From: Rhodocyclaceae bacterium
GTDB lineage: Bacteria; Pseudomonadota; Gammaproteobacteria; Burkholderiales; Rhodocyclaceae
NCBI GenBank assembly: GCA_016721505.1
Contig: JADKHX010000002.1
Location: forward strand, 186,001-250,000
DNA: 64,000 nucleotides
Reading direction: 5' to 3'
This document shows positions 17,153 through 25,177 of the stretch, piece by piece (position 1 is the stretch's first letter; each line of letters begins with the position of its first letter). Both the position numbers and the translations under genes were made by a program. The notes beneath the pieces are model-generated. The model searched no databases. It was not told the DNA's origin and saw only the letters and a list, made by a program, of their open reading frames with translations.

Positions 17153-17770
17153 TTAGTTTTTTTCGCGCAGCACCAAGGCGCAGAGCTGTTGCGCGATTGC
17201 TTGTGGATCGCTGGCACCATTTTCGTCGTACCATTGCGCCGACCAATTGATCGCCCCGAGTATGAGTTTGCGTGCTATGGCGCTGGCATCACGTAAATCA
17301 CCGCTGGCTACTAATCGGTCGAGCACAGCGGAAAAAACTTCTTCGTAGCGAGCGCTCATGCAATGCACGACGGCACGCTCGGTCGGGTCGAGCAAGCGCG
17401 ATTCATACAGCATCACCCAGGCAAAATCACGTCCGGGGCCGAGCAAATAATTCATGTGCGTGATCACGCAAGCTTCAAAGCACGCGCGCGGCGGTTGCTG
17501 TCTTGCGATCACCATTTCCAGATTCCTCAGCATGACTTCTATGCCTTCGGTGGTCACGGTAAACAGAATTTCGTGTTTGCTTTTGAAGTGATAGAACGGC
17601 GAGCCAGAGCGCATGTTCACTGCATCGGCGATATCGCGAATGGTCGTGCCGTTATAGCCTTTCTGATGAAACAAACGGCCGGCGGCGCGAATGATGTCGC
17701 CGCGACGGTTAGCATCCGGTGCAGCCGTTGTGGCAACGGATGCACCATCAGGTTTACTCAAAACTTCCAT
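17153..17770 (-). CDS. TetR/AcrR-family regulator, likely of the acyl-CoA operons
   Basis: A 205-residue TetR protein. The N-terminal helix-turn-helix reads I-I-R-A-A-G-R-L-F-H-Q-K-G-Y-N-G-T-T then I-R-D-I-A-D, with the recognition helix around S-P-F-Y-H-F. The C-terminal ligand domain is diverged. The ATG at 17770 has a GGGAC ribosome site; an upstream TTG is less likely. It ends the minus-strand acyl-CoA operon and overlaps the crotonase gene by 17 bases. By context it should bind an acyl-CoA and repress both divergent operons, perhaps at the palindrome at 23942. That link is inferred. Confidence 0.85.
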   Translation of the reverse strand: MEVLSKPDGASVATTAAPDANRRGDIIRAAGRLFHQKGYNGTTIRDIADAVNMRSGSPFYHFKSKHEILFTVTTEGIEVMLRNLEMVIARQQPPRACFEACVITHMNYLLGPGRDFAWVMLYESRLLDPTERAVVHCMSARYEEVFSAVLDRLVASGDLRDASAIARKLILGAINWSAQWYDENGASDPQAIAQQLCALVLREKN

Positions 17771-18521
17771 GCCGTCCCTCTCCGCTGGCAAATCGGCTCG
17801 CGCCTTTTAGCGTTTCTCCACTGGCTAGTGTTTGCATGCCGTGGCTGTATTCGTTAAGGATGGCATCTGGCAAATTCATACCCCATTGTTCGTAGCTCGA
17901 CAATCGATCATGGCGCATACACAGCTGCGGAAATGCGGCGATTTGTGCAGCAAGTTTTTCCGCAGCAGCGCGTCCGGTGCCATCAGCGACGACGCGATTG
18001 GCGAGACCGAAACTCAGCGCTTCTTCTGCACTAACGGCGCGGCCAGTGAGGATCATGTCCAGCGCTCGCGAATGGCCAATCAAACGCGCCAGACGTACGG
18101 TGCCGCCATCAATGAGCGGGACGCCCCAGCGCCGACAGAACACGCCAAATACCGCCGACTGCTCAGCAACACGCAAATCCGCCCACAGCGCGAGTTCAAG
18201 ACCACCGGCCACAGCATGCCCTGAGACAGCCGCGATCACCGGCTTGGACAACAAATGCCGCGTCGGCCCCAGTGGGCCATTGCCGGTCGCCTTGAGTTGC
18301 CATTTTTCCGGGCCGGAGGACAGCGACTTCAGGTCGGCTCCGGCACAAAAATAGCCACCTTCGCCACACAGCACTGCAACATGCGCTTCGTCGTCCGTAT
18401 CGAAGGCCTCGAACGCTTCCACCAGCGCCTGCGCGGTGGCTTGATCGATAGCGTTGCGAACTTCCGGCCGATTGATGATGACCGTGGTGACTGCGCCGTT
18501 TTTCTCAAGTTTGACTGTCAT
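17754..18521 (-). CDS. Enoyl-CoA hydratase/isomerase family protein (crotonase)
   Basis: A 255-residue crotonase-fold protein. The oxyanion-hole elements are C-A-G-A-D-L near residue 63 and A-V-A-G-G-L-E-L near 105, and there is a long G-H-S-R-A-L-D-M-I-L-T-G-R helix segment. The second catalytic Glu position reads W-G-V-P-L-I-D-G-G, with Asp replacing the typical Glu, so it may be an isomerase or specialised hydratase rather than a classical hydratase. The ATG at 18521 overlaps the stop of the acyl-CoA dehydrogenase by four bases, indicating translational coupling. Confidence 0.85.
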   Translation of the reverse strand: MTVKLEKNGAVTTVIINRPEVRNAIDQATAQALVEAFEAFDTDDEAHVAVLCGEGGYFCAGADLKSLSSGPEKWQLKATGNGPLGPTRHLLSKPVIAAVSGHAVAGGLELALWADLRVAEQSAVFGVFCRRWGVPLIDGGTVRLARLIGHSRALDMILTGRAVSAEEALSFGLANRVVADGTGRAAAEKLAAQIAAFPQLCMRHDRLSSYEQWGMNLPDAILNEYSHGMQTLASGETLKGASRFASGEGRHGSFE

Positions 18522-20236
18522 GCGTTCAGCCCGCAGGCTGGCCACGAGCGTGCCAGAATCTTTGTGATGTGCCAGTCAGTTGGTGCTGGCAACACGCCGT
18601 ATGCAGCACCCCACTTGCCATCTGCAGCGAATCGTGATGCACAAAAGGTCTCCGCCACAGCGTCCGGTGAATGTTGCAGGAGCAAGCTACCCTGCACCGC
18701 CAAGGCAATACGCTGCATCAACTCACGGGCACGAAACTCCAATTCGGCGGGCTGTGTGGCAAGCAACTTGAGCATCTGTTTCAGTTCGCTGACGTGGGTG
18801 TCAAAATGTTTGTCCAGACCGCGCGCAGAGGCAAGTTCAGCTTCAAGCGCTTCAGCGACACGCGGGTTTTTCGACAGCGCGCGTAAGGTGTCCAGACCCA
18901 TCACATTGCCCGAACCTTCCCAAATTGAATTGAGCGGCATTTGGCGGAAGATCCGCGCCAACGGACCGTCTTCGACATAGCCATTGCCACCCCAGACTTC
19001 CATGGCTTCACCACCAAATATTGGCCCTCGCTTGCACACCCAATATTTGGCCACCGGCGTCAGGACCCGCGCCAACAAGGCTTCTTGCTCGTCGCTCTTG
19101 CGATCAAACGCCCTCGCCAAACGCATACCCAACACCGTTGCAGCCTCCGATTCCAGTGCCAAATCCGCCAACACGTTTTGCATCATCGGCTGCTCAATCA
19201 GTCGTCGGCCGAACACCTGCCGGTGGCTGGCATGATGCATGGCTTGCGAGAGTGCAGCACGCATTTGCGAACTGGTACCCAACACACAATCCAGCCGCGT
19301 ATAGGTCCCCATTTCAAGAATCGTCTGGATGCCACGGGATTCTTCGCCCACCCGCCAGGCGCGTGCGTCGCAAAATTCAACCTCAGACCCCGCGTTAGAA
19401 CGGTCGCCGACCTTGTCCTTCAGGCGCTGCAGACGGATATCGTTTTGCTTTCCATCAGGACCGAAGCGCGGCAGGAAAAAACAAGTAGGCGTATGGTTTC
19501 CACCGCTGCCGGTCTGCGCCAGGATCAAGAACCCATCGCACATCGGTGCGGAAAAAAACCATTTGTGCCCGGTGATCCGGTATTCGCTGCCCCATTCCGA
19601 TTCACCGACATACGCTGCGGCGGTCGTATTGGCACGCACGTCCGAGCCGCCTTGTTTTTCGGTCATGCCCATGCCGAAAGTTACACCACGTTTTTCCAAA
19701 CCCGGGATGAAGCGGTGGTCGTAATCCGGCGAGACGGCTTTGCTCACCCACTCGGCCAGTTTTGGCTCGTTTTGTAAGGCCGGCACGACTGCATAAGTCA
19801 TGGTGGTCGGGCACAAGGTGCCGTTATCGATTTCGCCCATCATCATGAAAAATGCGGCCCTTGCCACATGCGCGCCTGCTCTCGGTTCCACCCATGGCCC
19901 GCCTGAGGCACCGTGCCGTTTGATGTAGCGCATCAGCTCGTGATAGCTGGGATGGAACTCAACCGCATCCCGTCGATTACCGGTGGCGTCAAAGAGTTTT
20001 AGTTCTGGCGGATTTTTGTTAGCGATGATGCCGCGCTCAAACATTTCAGCGCTGCCCAGTTCACTACCGCGCTTAAGCAGTTCGGTGTCAGCCCACTCTG
20101 CGCCCTCACGGGTGACCGCCTCCCGCAGCGCCAGGTTCGATGCGTAAAGGTTGTAGTCCGCCAGCGGCGGCGTTTGGTTGAATACTTCGTGAGTACGTGC
20201 AGATGCAGCGTGTGCATCGTCGAGCCTTGCATTCAT
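18518..20236 (-). CDS. AidB-like acyl-CoA dehydrogenase
   Basis: A 572-residue acyl-CoA dehydrogenase of the AidB subgroup: the N-terminal F-N-Q-T-P-P-L-A-D-Y-N-L-Y is the AidB signature, followed by the M-T-E-K-Q-G-G-S-D-V-R FAD/substrate motif near residue 195 and G-G-N-G-Y-V-E-D near 415. AidB protects DNA in E. coli's alkylation response and has weak isovaleryl-CoA dehydrogenase activity. Here no ada or alkA is near and the gene is wedged between acyl-CoA genes, so a metabolic role is more likely. The C-terminal tail (Y-G-V-L-P-A-P-T-D) is encoded by a repeat copy in antisense orientation. Confidence 0.9.
   Translation of the reverse strand: MNARLDDAHAASARTHEVFNQTPPLADYNLYASNLALREAVTREGAEWADTELLKRGSELGSAEMFERGIIANKNPPELKLFDATGNRRDAVEFHPSYHELMRYIKRHGASGGPWVEPRAGAHVARAAFFMMMGEIDNGTLCPTTMTYAVVPALQNEPKLAEWVSKAVSPDYDHRFIPGLEKRGVTFGMGMTEKQGGSDVRANTTAAAYVGESEWGSEYRITGHKWFFSAPMCDGFLILAQTGSGGNHTPTCFFLPRFGPDGKQNDIRLQRLKDKVGDRSNAGSEVEFCDARAWRVGEESRGIQTILEMGTYTRLDCVLGTSSQMRAALSQAMHHASHRQVFGRRLIEQPMMQNVLADLALESEAATVLGMRLARAFDRKSDEQEALLARVLTPVAKYWVCKRGPIFGGEAMEVWGGNGYVEDGPLARIFRQMPLNSIWEGSGNVMGLDTLRALSKNPRVAEALEAELASARGLDKHFDTHVSELKQMLKLLATQPAELEFRARELMQRIALAVQGSLLLQHSPDAVAETFCASRFAADGKWGAAYGVLPAPTDWHITKILARSWPACGLNA
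18575..18600 (+). repeat. 26-bp dispersed repeat, copy 4, inside the AidB-like gene
   Basis: The element lies antisense to the gene, about 20 codons before the stop, in the frame that reads G-V-L-P-A-P-T-D. Left and right blocks both match consensus. Confidence 0.88.
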
Positions 20237-21396
20237 GACGCAATGTCTCCTTGAATTTGATTTTTGGCTCCTTGCCTGGCTAGGTCGGTCGAATGACCAT
20301 CGCCAGCGCTTGGCGGTGGTTCGGCCAAAACCACCTGATTTCTGCCGCGCGCTTTGCCCTGATAGAGCGCCGCGTCGGCCCGCGCTACCACGTTGGAAAA
20401 ACTCTCGCCTTCGGTAAATTGAGCGACGCCCAAGGTCATTGCGATCTTGATGTCGGTCTGTTCGGAGCGCATCGGCTCGGCGGCGATGCTCCGGCGAATC
20501 CGTTCCGCAATGACTTGCGCGCCGTTGAGCTCAGTGTCGGTCAGCAAGATCAGAAACTCTTCGCCGCCCCAGCGCGCCACGCTGTCCGTCGTCCGCGTGC
20601 AATCCATCAAAACTTTCGCGACACCGACCAAAACGTCATCGCCAGCGTGGTGGCCAAAGCGATCATTGATCGACTTGAAATGATCGATATCGCAAAGCAA
20701 AACCGATAGTGGTCGATGATGTCGTTGAAATTGTGCAACCGCCACCGCAGCGACTTCGTTCAGTCGGCGTCGATTGACCAAACGAGTCAGCGAATCAAAA
20801 TTAGCGGTCATGAGCAGGCGCTTGCGTGCCTCCAACGATGCCTGATAGTAGTAATGCACCAGACTGCCACCAACCAGAAAGATCATCGCAATATTGACTC
20901 CCCGGATCAGTTCGACCGCGCCGCGGTACTCGAGCAGATAATTCTGCGACGACGGATACGTGGTATCCAGCCACAGGGTGAAGGCCAGCAGCGCCGCTGA
21001 AATGAGGTACTTGCTGAGGGTGCCAATTCGTACCCCGACCATGATGATCGGGACCGTCGAGAAAAGCGTGAAGTGAAAAGCGAAATCTCTACCGTAGGTC
21101 GTAGTCAACACAGAGGCGTAAACTACGACCGAAGCGAATTGCCCGACTATCCCAAAAAAGAATAGTGGGTAGCTTTTGCCTTGGCTGACCATCACATACA
21201 AAACCACATCCCCAGCGGCCATGGCGAGAGTCCATTTCCACATCGGGTCACCAAAAAACCAGAACAGGAAAGTTTGTGCCAGGGCGACGAGAAATGTCAA
21301 CGCGGTGGCACGACGCATGATCAGCCGAAAGGTCTTCTGGACCTGCTCGTAGGCCAATTCCGTTACAACAAGTGTTTCGTCTTGAGTCATGACCAT
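20233..21396 (-). CDS. Membrane-bound diguanylate cyclase (GGDEF)
   Basis: A 387-residue protein with about five to six transmembrane segments in residues 30-200 and a C-terminal GGDEF domain. The active site is intact (G-G-E-E-F near 277-281) with the upstream D-I-D-H-F-K-S-I-N-D segment. An inhibitory R-x-x-D I-site (R-T-T-D) lies five residues before it, so product feedback is expected. It makes c-di-GMP from GTP. It overlaps the AidB-like gene by ATGA and therefore is co-translated with fatty-acid genes, an unusual setting for a signalling enzyme. Confidence 0.92.
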   Translation of the reverse strand: MVMTQDETLVVTELAYEQVQKTFRLIMRRATALTFLVALAQTFLFWFFGDPMWKWTLAMAAGDVVLYVMVSQGKSYPLFFFGIVGQFASVVVYASVLTTTYGRDFAFHFTLFSTVPIIMVGVRIGTLSKYLISAALLAFTLWLDTTYPSSQNYLLEYRGAVELIRGVNIAMIFLVGGSLVHYYYQASLEARKRLLMTANFDSLTRLVNRRRLNEVAAVAVAQFQRHHRPLSVLLCDIDHFKSINDRFGHHAGDDVLVGVAKVLMDCTRTTDSVARWGGEEFLILLTDTELNGAQVIAERIRRSIAAEPMRSEQTDIKIAMTLGVAQFTEGESFSNVVARADAALYQGKARGRNQVVLAEPPPSAGDGHSTDLARQGAKNQIQGDIAS

Positions 21397-21432
21397 GCAA
21401 TAACCCCGTAGCGAGCGATTGGATCGTGTCGA

Positions 21433-22713
21433 CTACTTATTGAGGTGCGCCGCCACGGCGCGGTAAGCAGGCAATGCGAACGGATCCTGCGCTGCGTTTG
21501 CCGCAATAGGGTGCGAGCCAAATCTTGCAATCACCATTTGGTTTTTAGGATCAACGTAAATGGCCTGGCCGTGAATTCCGCGTGCGGAGTAGGCGCCGTA
21601 ATCGGTCACCCACCACATGTTCCGATATGACCAATTGGGCAGCAACTTGTACCCGGCTTTGGCAAACTTCGCTTTGTCTGCGCCGTTGGCGATATCTGCC
21701 ACCACGGCAGCGGGGACAACCTGCTGACCATTGAACTTACCGCCCAAGCGCATCATCTCACCGACCCGGGCGAAGTCGCGCAGGTTGGCATTCAGACCGC
21801 CGCCGCCCATCTCTGCGCCGATACTATCCACGGCGATATAAGCATCTTGTTCCGCACCAATCTTTTGCCAGATTTTTTCGGATAACAATGTCGCAAAATT
21901 TTTGCCGCTGACGCGCCGCAGTATCCATGCCAGCACTTCGGTATTCACCGTCTTGTAGGCAAAGGCTTGGTCGTGCTCTCCCTCTTTTTGCAGCCCGGCG
22001 AGAAAATCATAGGCGGTACGCGGTCCCTTGTAATCCAAACCTATCGGTGCCATGCCGACCGCAGCGGCGTAGGCCCAGATTTCCGCTTTCGGGTCTGCAT
22101 AATTTTCCGAGTAGCGCACGCCGATGGTCATGTCCATGACTTGCCGTACGGTGGCATCACCATAGGCGGTGGCTTTCAATTCCGGCAGGTATTTGATCAC
22201 CGGTGCATTGGCGTCGAGCTTACCTTCGTGCACCAGCATCGACGCCAAAGTTCCAACAAACGACTTGGTCACCGACATGGCAATGTGCTGGCCATTACTG
22301 TCGAGCGCACCCACATATTTTTCGTAAACGATTTTGCCTTTGTGCATCACCACCACACCATCGGTGTAGGTGAGCGCGAGCATTTCCTTCCAGGTGCGCG
22401 GGGCGCCGTTCATATCGGTGAAAGCAACGCTATCAAGGTCTTTCAAAGCGCGCGGCAGTTTTGCCGGGCTGCCATTGTCGCGGGCAACGCGTGCGGTCGG
22501 TACCAGCTCGCGAATGTGCGAAAACGACCAACGTGTGTTGGGAAATCTCAATGAGCTACCGTCAATAAACCTGATCGTCTTGTCAGCAGCGGGCGGAAAA
22601 CCTTGCATCAATCCAAGAGCCACCGGATCACTAGCGGTGGCATCCGGATAACTTGGTGTTTGCGCAATCGCGAGCGTGCTGACCATACTCAGAACGAGTA
22701 AATGTGATTTCAT
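21433..22713 (-). CDS. Exported serine hydrolase of the beta-lactamase (class C) family
   Basis: A 426-residue exported protein. The signal peptide is M-K-S-H-L-L-V-L-S-M-V-S-T-L-A-I-A, and the ATG at 22713 follows a strong GGAGG site. The beta-lactamase/DD-peptidase fold shows S-V-T-K (catalytic Ser-x-x-Lys near residue 147), Y-S-E-N near 203 and a C-terminal H-G-Q motif in place of K-T-G. Such proteins are esterases, 6-aminohexanoate-dimer hydrolase relatives or lipid-active hydrolases rather than true beta-lactamases. Its position between AMACR and the acyl-CoA genes suggests that it releases an ester-linked acyl substrate, but this is inference. Confidence 0.85.
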   Translation of the reverse strand: MKSHLLVLSMVSTLAIAQTPSYPDATASDPVALGLMQGFPPAADKTIRFIDGSSLRFPNTRWSFSHIRELVPTARVARDNGSPAKLPRALKDLDSVAFTDMNGAPRTWKEMLALTYTDGVVVMHKGKIVYEKYVGALDSNGQHIAMSVTKSFVGTLASMLVHEGKLDANAPVIKYLPELKATAYGDATVRQVMDMTIGVRYSENYADPKAEIWAYAAAVGMAPIGLDYKGPRTAYDFLAGLQKEGEHDQAFAYKTVNTEVLAWILRRVSGKNFATLLSEKIWQKIGAEQDAYIAVDSIGAEMGGGGLNANLRDFARVGEMMRLGGKFNGQQVVPAAVVADIANGADKAKFAKAGYKLLPNWSYRNMWWVTDYGAYSARGIHGQAIYVDPKNQMVIARFGSHPIAANAAQDPFALPAYRAVAAHLNK

Positions 22714-22748
22714 TTTCGTTTCCTCCACCGTAAGTGATTTTTATTTTG

Positions 22749-23885
22749 TCAGCCAACAACACCGGCCGCTTTTAATTCCGCCATCCGTTCGGCGGTAATC
22801 CCAAGCATTTGAAGGATAGCGTCATTTGACTCAGAGGCAACGGCACCTTCATGCGCCGCAGTCTCCTCTCCAGAGAAACGCGGCGCGGCGGCGGCTTGTA
22901 TCTGCCGGCCATCGTTGAGGTACATATTGCGCGCCACATTGTGAGGATGCGCGGCCGCCTCTTCCAGCGTCAGCACCGGCGCGAAACAAGCCTCGGTACC
23001 TTCGAGTAATTCGCACCACGCTTGCCGCGGTTTGCTTTTGAACAACGCGGTCAATCGTTGCTTTAGCTCCGGCCAGGTTCGCGAGTCGTATTGCTTCCCG
23101 AGCGGAACATCACTGAGGCCGAGCTTTTCCATCAGCACCGCATAGAACTGCGGCTCCAGCGCCCCGATCGTAATCGCCTTGCCGTCGGCGCACTCGTAAG
23201 CGTCGTAAAACGGCGAGTCGTGAAACGCACTGGGATGTTTTCCGTTGAGCATCCCGGCCGCCTTGAGCGCGAGCGCCAGCGATCCTAAGGAAGCAGCCGC
23301 GTCTATCATCGCAGCGTCGATCACCACGCCCTTGCCCGAGCTGCGCGCGCCGAGCACGCCACTGACAATGCCAAACGCCAGGTTCAGTCCGCCTGCCGCA
23401 TCGCCCAGCACCGTCGGCGGTACTTGCGGCAATTCACCGGGTCGTGCAGCGAGACTCAACAAACCAGTTAGCGCCACGTAGTTTATGTCGTGTCCGGCCG
23501 CTTGCGACAATGGCCCCGTTTGGCCCCAACCGGTCATGCGACCATAGACCAGTTTCGGGTTTCGTTTGAGGCACACGTCGGGGCCAAGACCCAAGCGTTC
23601 CATCACACCGGGACGATTACCCTCGATCAAGGCATCGGCTTTTTCGAGCAAATTTAGCGCCAGTTCGACACCTTCCGCCTGTTTCAAGTTGATCCGAACG
23701 AACTGCTTGCCACGCCCGAGCGTGTCGACCAGGCCAGCTCCGCGCAGTTGCTCACGCAGCGCAATTCCGCCAAAACGGCCAACCACAGTAACCGTCGCAC
23801 CAAGGTCGGCGAGCATCATCCCGGCCAACGGGCCGGGGCCAATTCCTTCAAATTCAATAACTTGAACACCCTGTAGCGGCTTCAT
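22749..23885 (-). CDS. Alpha-methylacyl-CoA racemase (CaiB/BaiF class III CoA transferase family)
   Basis: A 378-residue family III CoA-transferase-fold protein with the AMACR hallmarks E-G-I-G-P-G-P-L-A-G-M-M-L-A-D near residue 15, the catalytic His in A-A-G-H-D-I-N-Y near 130 and D-A-A-G-G near 160. AMACR epimerises (2R)- to (2S)-2-methylacyl-CoA so that methyl-branched chains (isoprenoid, pristanic or sterol side chains) can enter beta-oxidation. It is the first gene of the minus-strand operon, reading away from the acyl-CoA dehydrogenase at 23998. The racemase assignment fits better than a simple CoA transferase. Confidence 0.88.
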   Translation of the reverse strand: MKPLQGVQVIEFEGIGPGPLAGMMLADLGATVTVVGRFGGIALREQLRGAGLVDTLGRGKQFVRINLKQAEGVELALNLLEKADALIEGNRPGVMERLGLGPDVCLKRNPKLVYGRMTGWGQTGPLSQAAGHDINYVALTGLLSLAARPGELPQVPPTVLGDAAGGLNLAFGIVSGVLGARSSGKGVVIDAAMIDAAASLGSLALALKAAGMLNGKHPSAFHDSPFYDAYECADGKAITIGALEPQFYAVLMEKLGLSDVPLGKQYDSRTWPELKQRLTALFKSKPRQAWCELLEGTEACFAPVLTLEEAAAHPHNVARNMYLNDGRQIQAAAAPRFSGEETAAHEGAVASESNDAILQMLGITAERMAELKAAGVVG

Positions 23886-23910
23886 CGATCATTCCCAAGT
23901 GCAAAACCAC

Positions 23911-23940
23911 ATTCTCGGACGAGGCGCGTTAACTTGTCAA
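23911..23940 (-). promoter_or_regulatory. Probable sigma-70 promoter of the AMACR operon
   Basis: On the minus strand a perfect TTGACA (23935-23940) is followed after 18 bases by GAGAAT (23911-23916, 4 of 6 matches). Transcription would start about 20 bases before the AMACR ATG. Its -35 box overlaps that of the opposing promoter. Confidence 0.5.
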
Positions 23941-23962
23941 GCAAGCAATTGCTTGGTAAATT
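23934..23962 (+). promoter_or_regulatory. Probable sigma-70 promoter of the acyl-CoA dehydrogenase operon
   Basis: TTGTCA (23934-23939, 5 of 6) and TAAATT (23957-23962, 4 of 6) are spaced by exactly 17 bases, and the ATG follows 36 bases later. A 14-bp palindrome fills most of the spacer, so a bound repressor would block polymerase. Confidence 0.55.
23942..23955. promoter_or_regulatory. 14-bp perfect palindrome, candidate operator
   Basis: CAAGCAATTGCTTG is a perfect dyad lying between the -35 and -10 boxes of the plus-strand promoter and just upstream of the minus-strand -35. Size and placement fit a TetR-type dimer site; the obvious candidate is the TetR protein encoded at 17153-17770. Confidence 0.6.
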
Positions 23963-23997
23963 ATGTGCCTCCCTACTTTTGAATTGAAAGTCAGTTT

Positions 23998-25137
23998 ATG
24001 AGCTTGCCACGTACGCTTTTTTCAGAAGAACATGATCAGTTCCGCGACTCGGTACGCCGCTTTATGGCGACCGAGGTTTCCCCGAACGTTGAGCGCTACG
24101 AGGCGCAACAATTTATCGACCGCGAGGTCTGGCTCAAAGGTGGCGAGGCCGGCTTTCTCTGCCCGACCATGCCAGAGGCCTATGGTGGCGCCGGCGTCGA
24201 CAAGCTTTTTTCGGTGATCCTGTTCGAGGAAGCAGCGCGCGGCAATGCAGGTGGATTAGGCTGGTCGCTACATTCGGAAATCGTCGCGCCCTACCTGCTG
24301 CATTACGGCAACGATCACATCAAATCACACTACCTGCCAAAGATGGCGCGCGGCGAAATGATCGGTGCGATTGCCATGACCGAACCCGCTGCGGGCTCAG
24401 ACTTGCAAGGCATCAAGACCACCGCCGTAAAAAACGGCGACCACTATGTGCTCAACGGATCAAAGACTTTTATCACCAACGGCTACATGTCCGACCTGGT
24501 CATCGTCGTGGCCAAGACCGACCCGGCCAAGGGCGCCAAGGGAACCAGCTTGTTGGTGGTCGACACTTCGATGCCGGGTTTCACCAAAGGCAAGCCGCTG
24601 AAGAAAGCCGGGCAAAAATCACAAGACACCTGCGAGTTGTTTTTCGACAACGTTAAAGTGCCGCTGGCGAATTTGCTTGGTGAGGAAAACAACGGCTTCA
24701 TTTACCTGATGCAGGAATTGCCGTGGGAACGATTGCAAATTGCGATTACTGCGATTGCCGCTGCGGAGCTTGCGATTGAACAAACGATTGCCTACACCAA
24801 GGAGCGCAAGGCCTTCGGTCAGGAGATTCTGAAGTTTCAAAATACACGCTTCAAACTGGCGGAGCTCAAGACTGAAGTGCAAATCGGCCGCGTGTTCGTC
24901 GACCGCTGCATTGAACTGATCCTCAATGACAAACTTGATCCGGCGACTGCCTCAATGGCGAAGTATTGGTGCAGCGATTTGCAATTCAAAGTGCTCGACG
25001 AATGCGTGCAGCTGCACGGCGGCTACGGCTACATGTGGGAATATGAGATCACCCGTGGCTGGGCTGATGCGCGCGTGCAAAGAATTTATGGCGGCACCAA
25101 TGAAATCATGAAGGAACTGATCAGCCGTACGCTGTAA
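23998..25137 (+). CDS. Acyl-CoA dehydrogenase
   Basis: A 379-residue FAD-dependent acyl-CoA dehydrogenase, full length for the family. The M-T-E-P-A-A-G-S-D-L-Q-G FAD/substrate segment is near residue 126, followed by N-G-S-K-T-F-I-T-N-G near 152 and the C-terminal Y-G-G-T-N-E-I-M-K-E. The Glu used by short- and medium-chain enzymes is Gly here (Y-G-G-T), and a Glu in P-W-E-R-L-Q near 244 occupies the position used by long-chain and isovaleryl-type enzymes. It introduces the 2,3 double bond; electrons pass to ETF. First gene of the plus-strand beta-oxidation operon. Confidence 0.94.
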   Translation: MSLPRTLFSEEHDQFRDSVRRFMATEVSPNVERYEAQQFIDREVWLKGGEAGFLCPTMPEAYGGAGVDKLFSVILFEEAARGNAGGLGWSLHSEIVAPYLLHYGNDHIKSHYLPKMARGEMIGAIAMTEPAAGSDLQGIKTTAVKNGDHYVLNGSKTFITNGYMSDLVIVVAKTDPAKGAKGTSLLVVDTSMPGFTKGKPLKKAGQKSQDTCELFFDNVKVPLANLLGEENNGFIYLMQELPWERLQIAITAIAAAELAIEQTIAYTKERKAFGQEILKFQNTRFKLAELKTEVQIGRVFVDRCIELILNDKLDPATASMAKYWCSDLQFKVLDECVQLHGGYGYMWEYEITRGWADARVQRIYGGTNEIMKELISRTL

Positions 25138-25177
25138 GAACCAACCTCAATTCGAAACAACATCAGGAGCAATTGAT

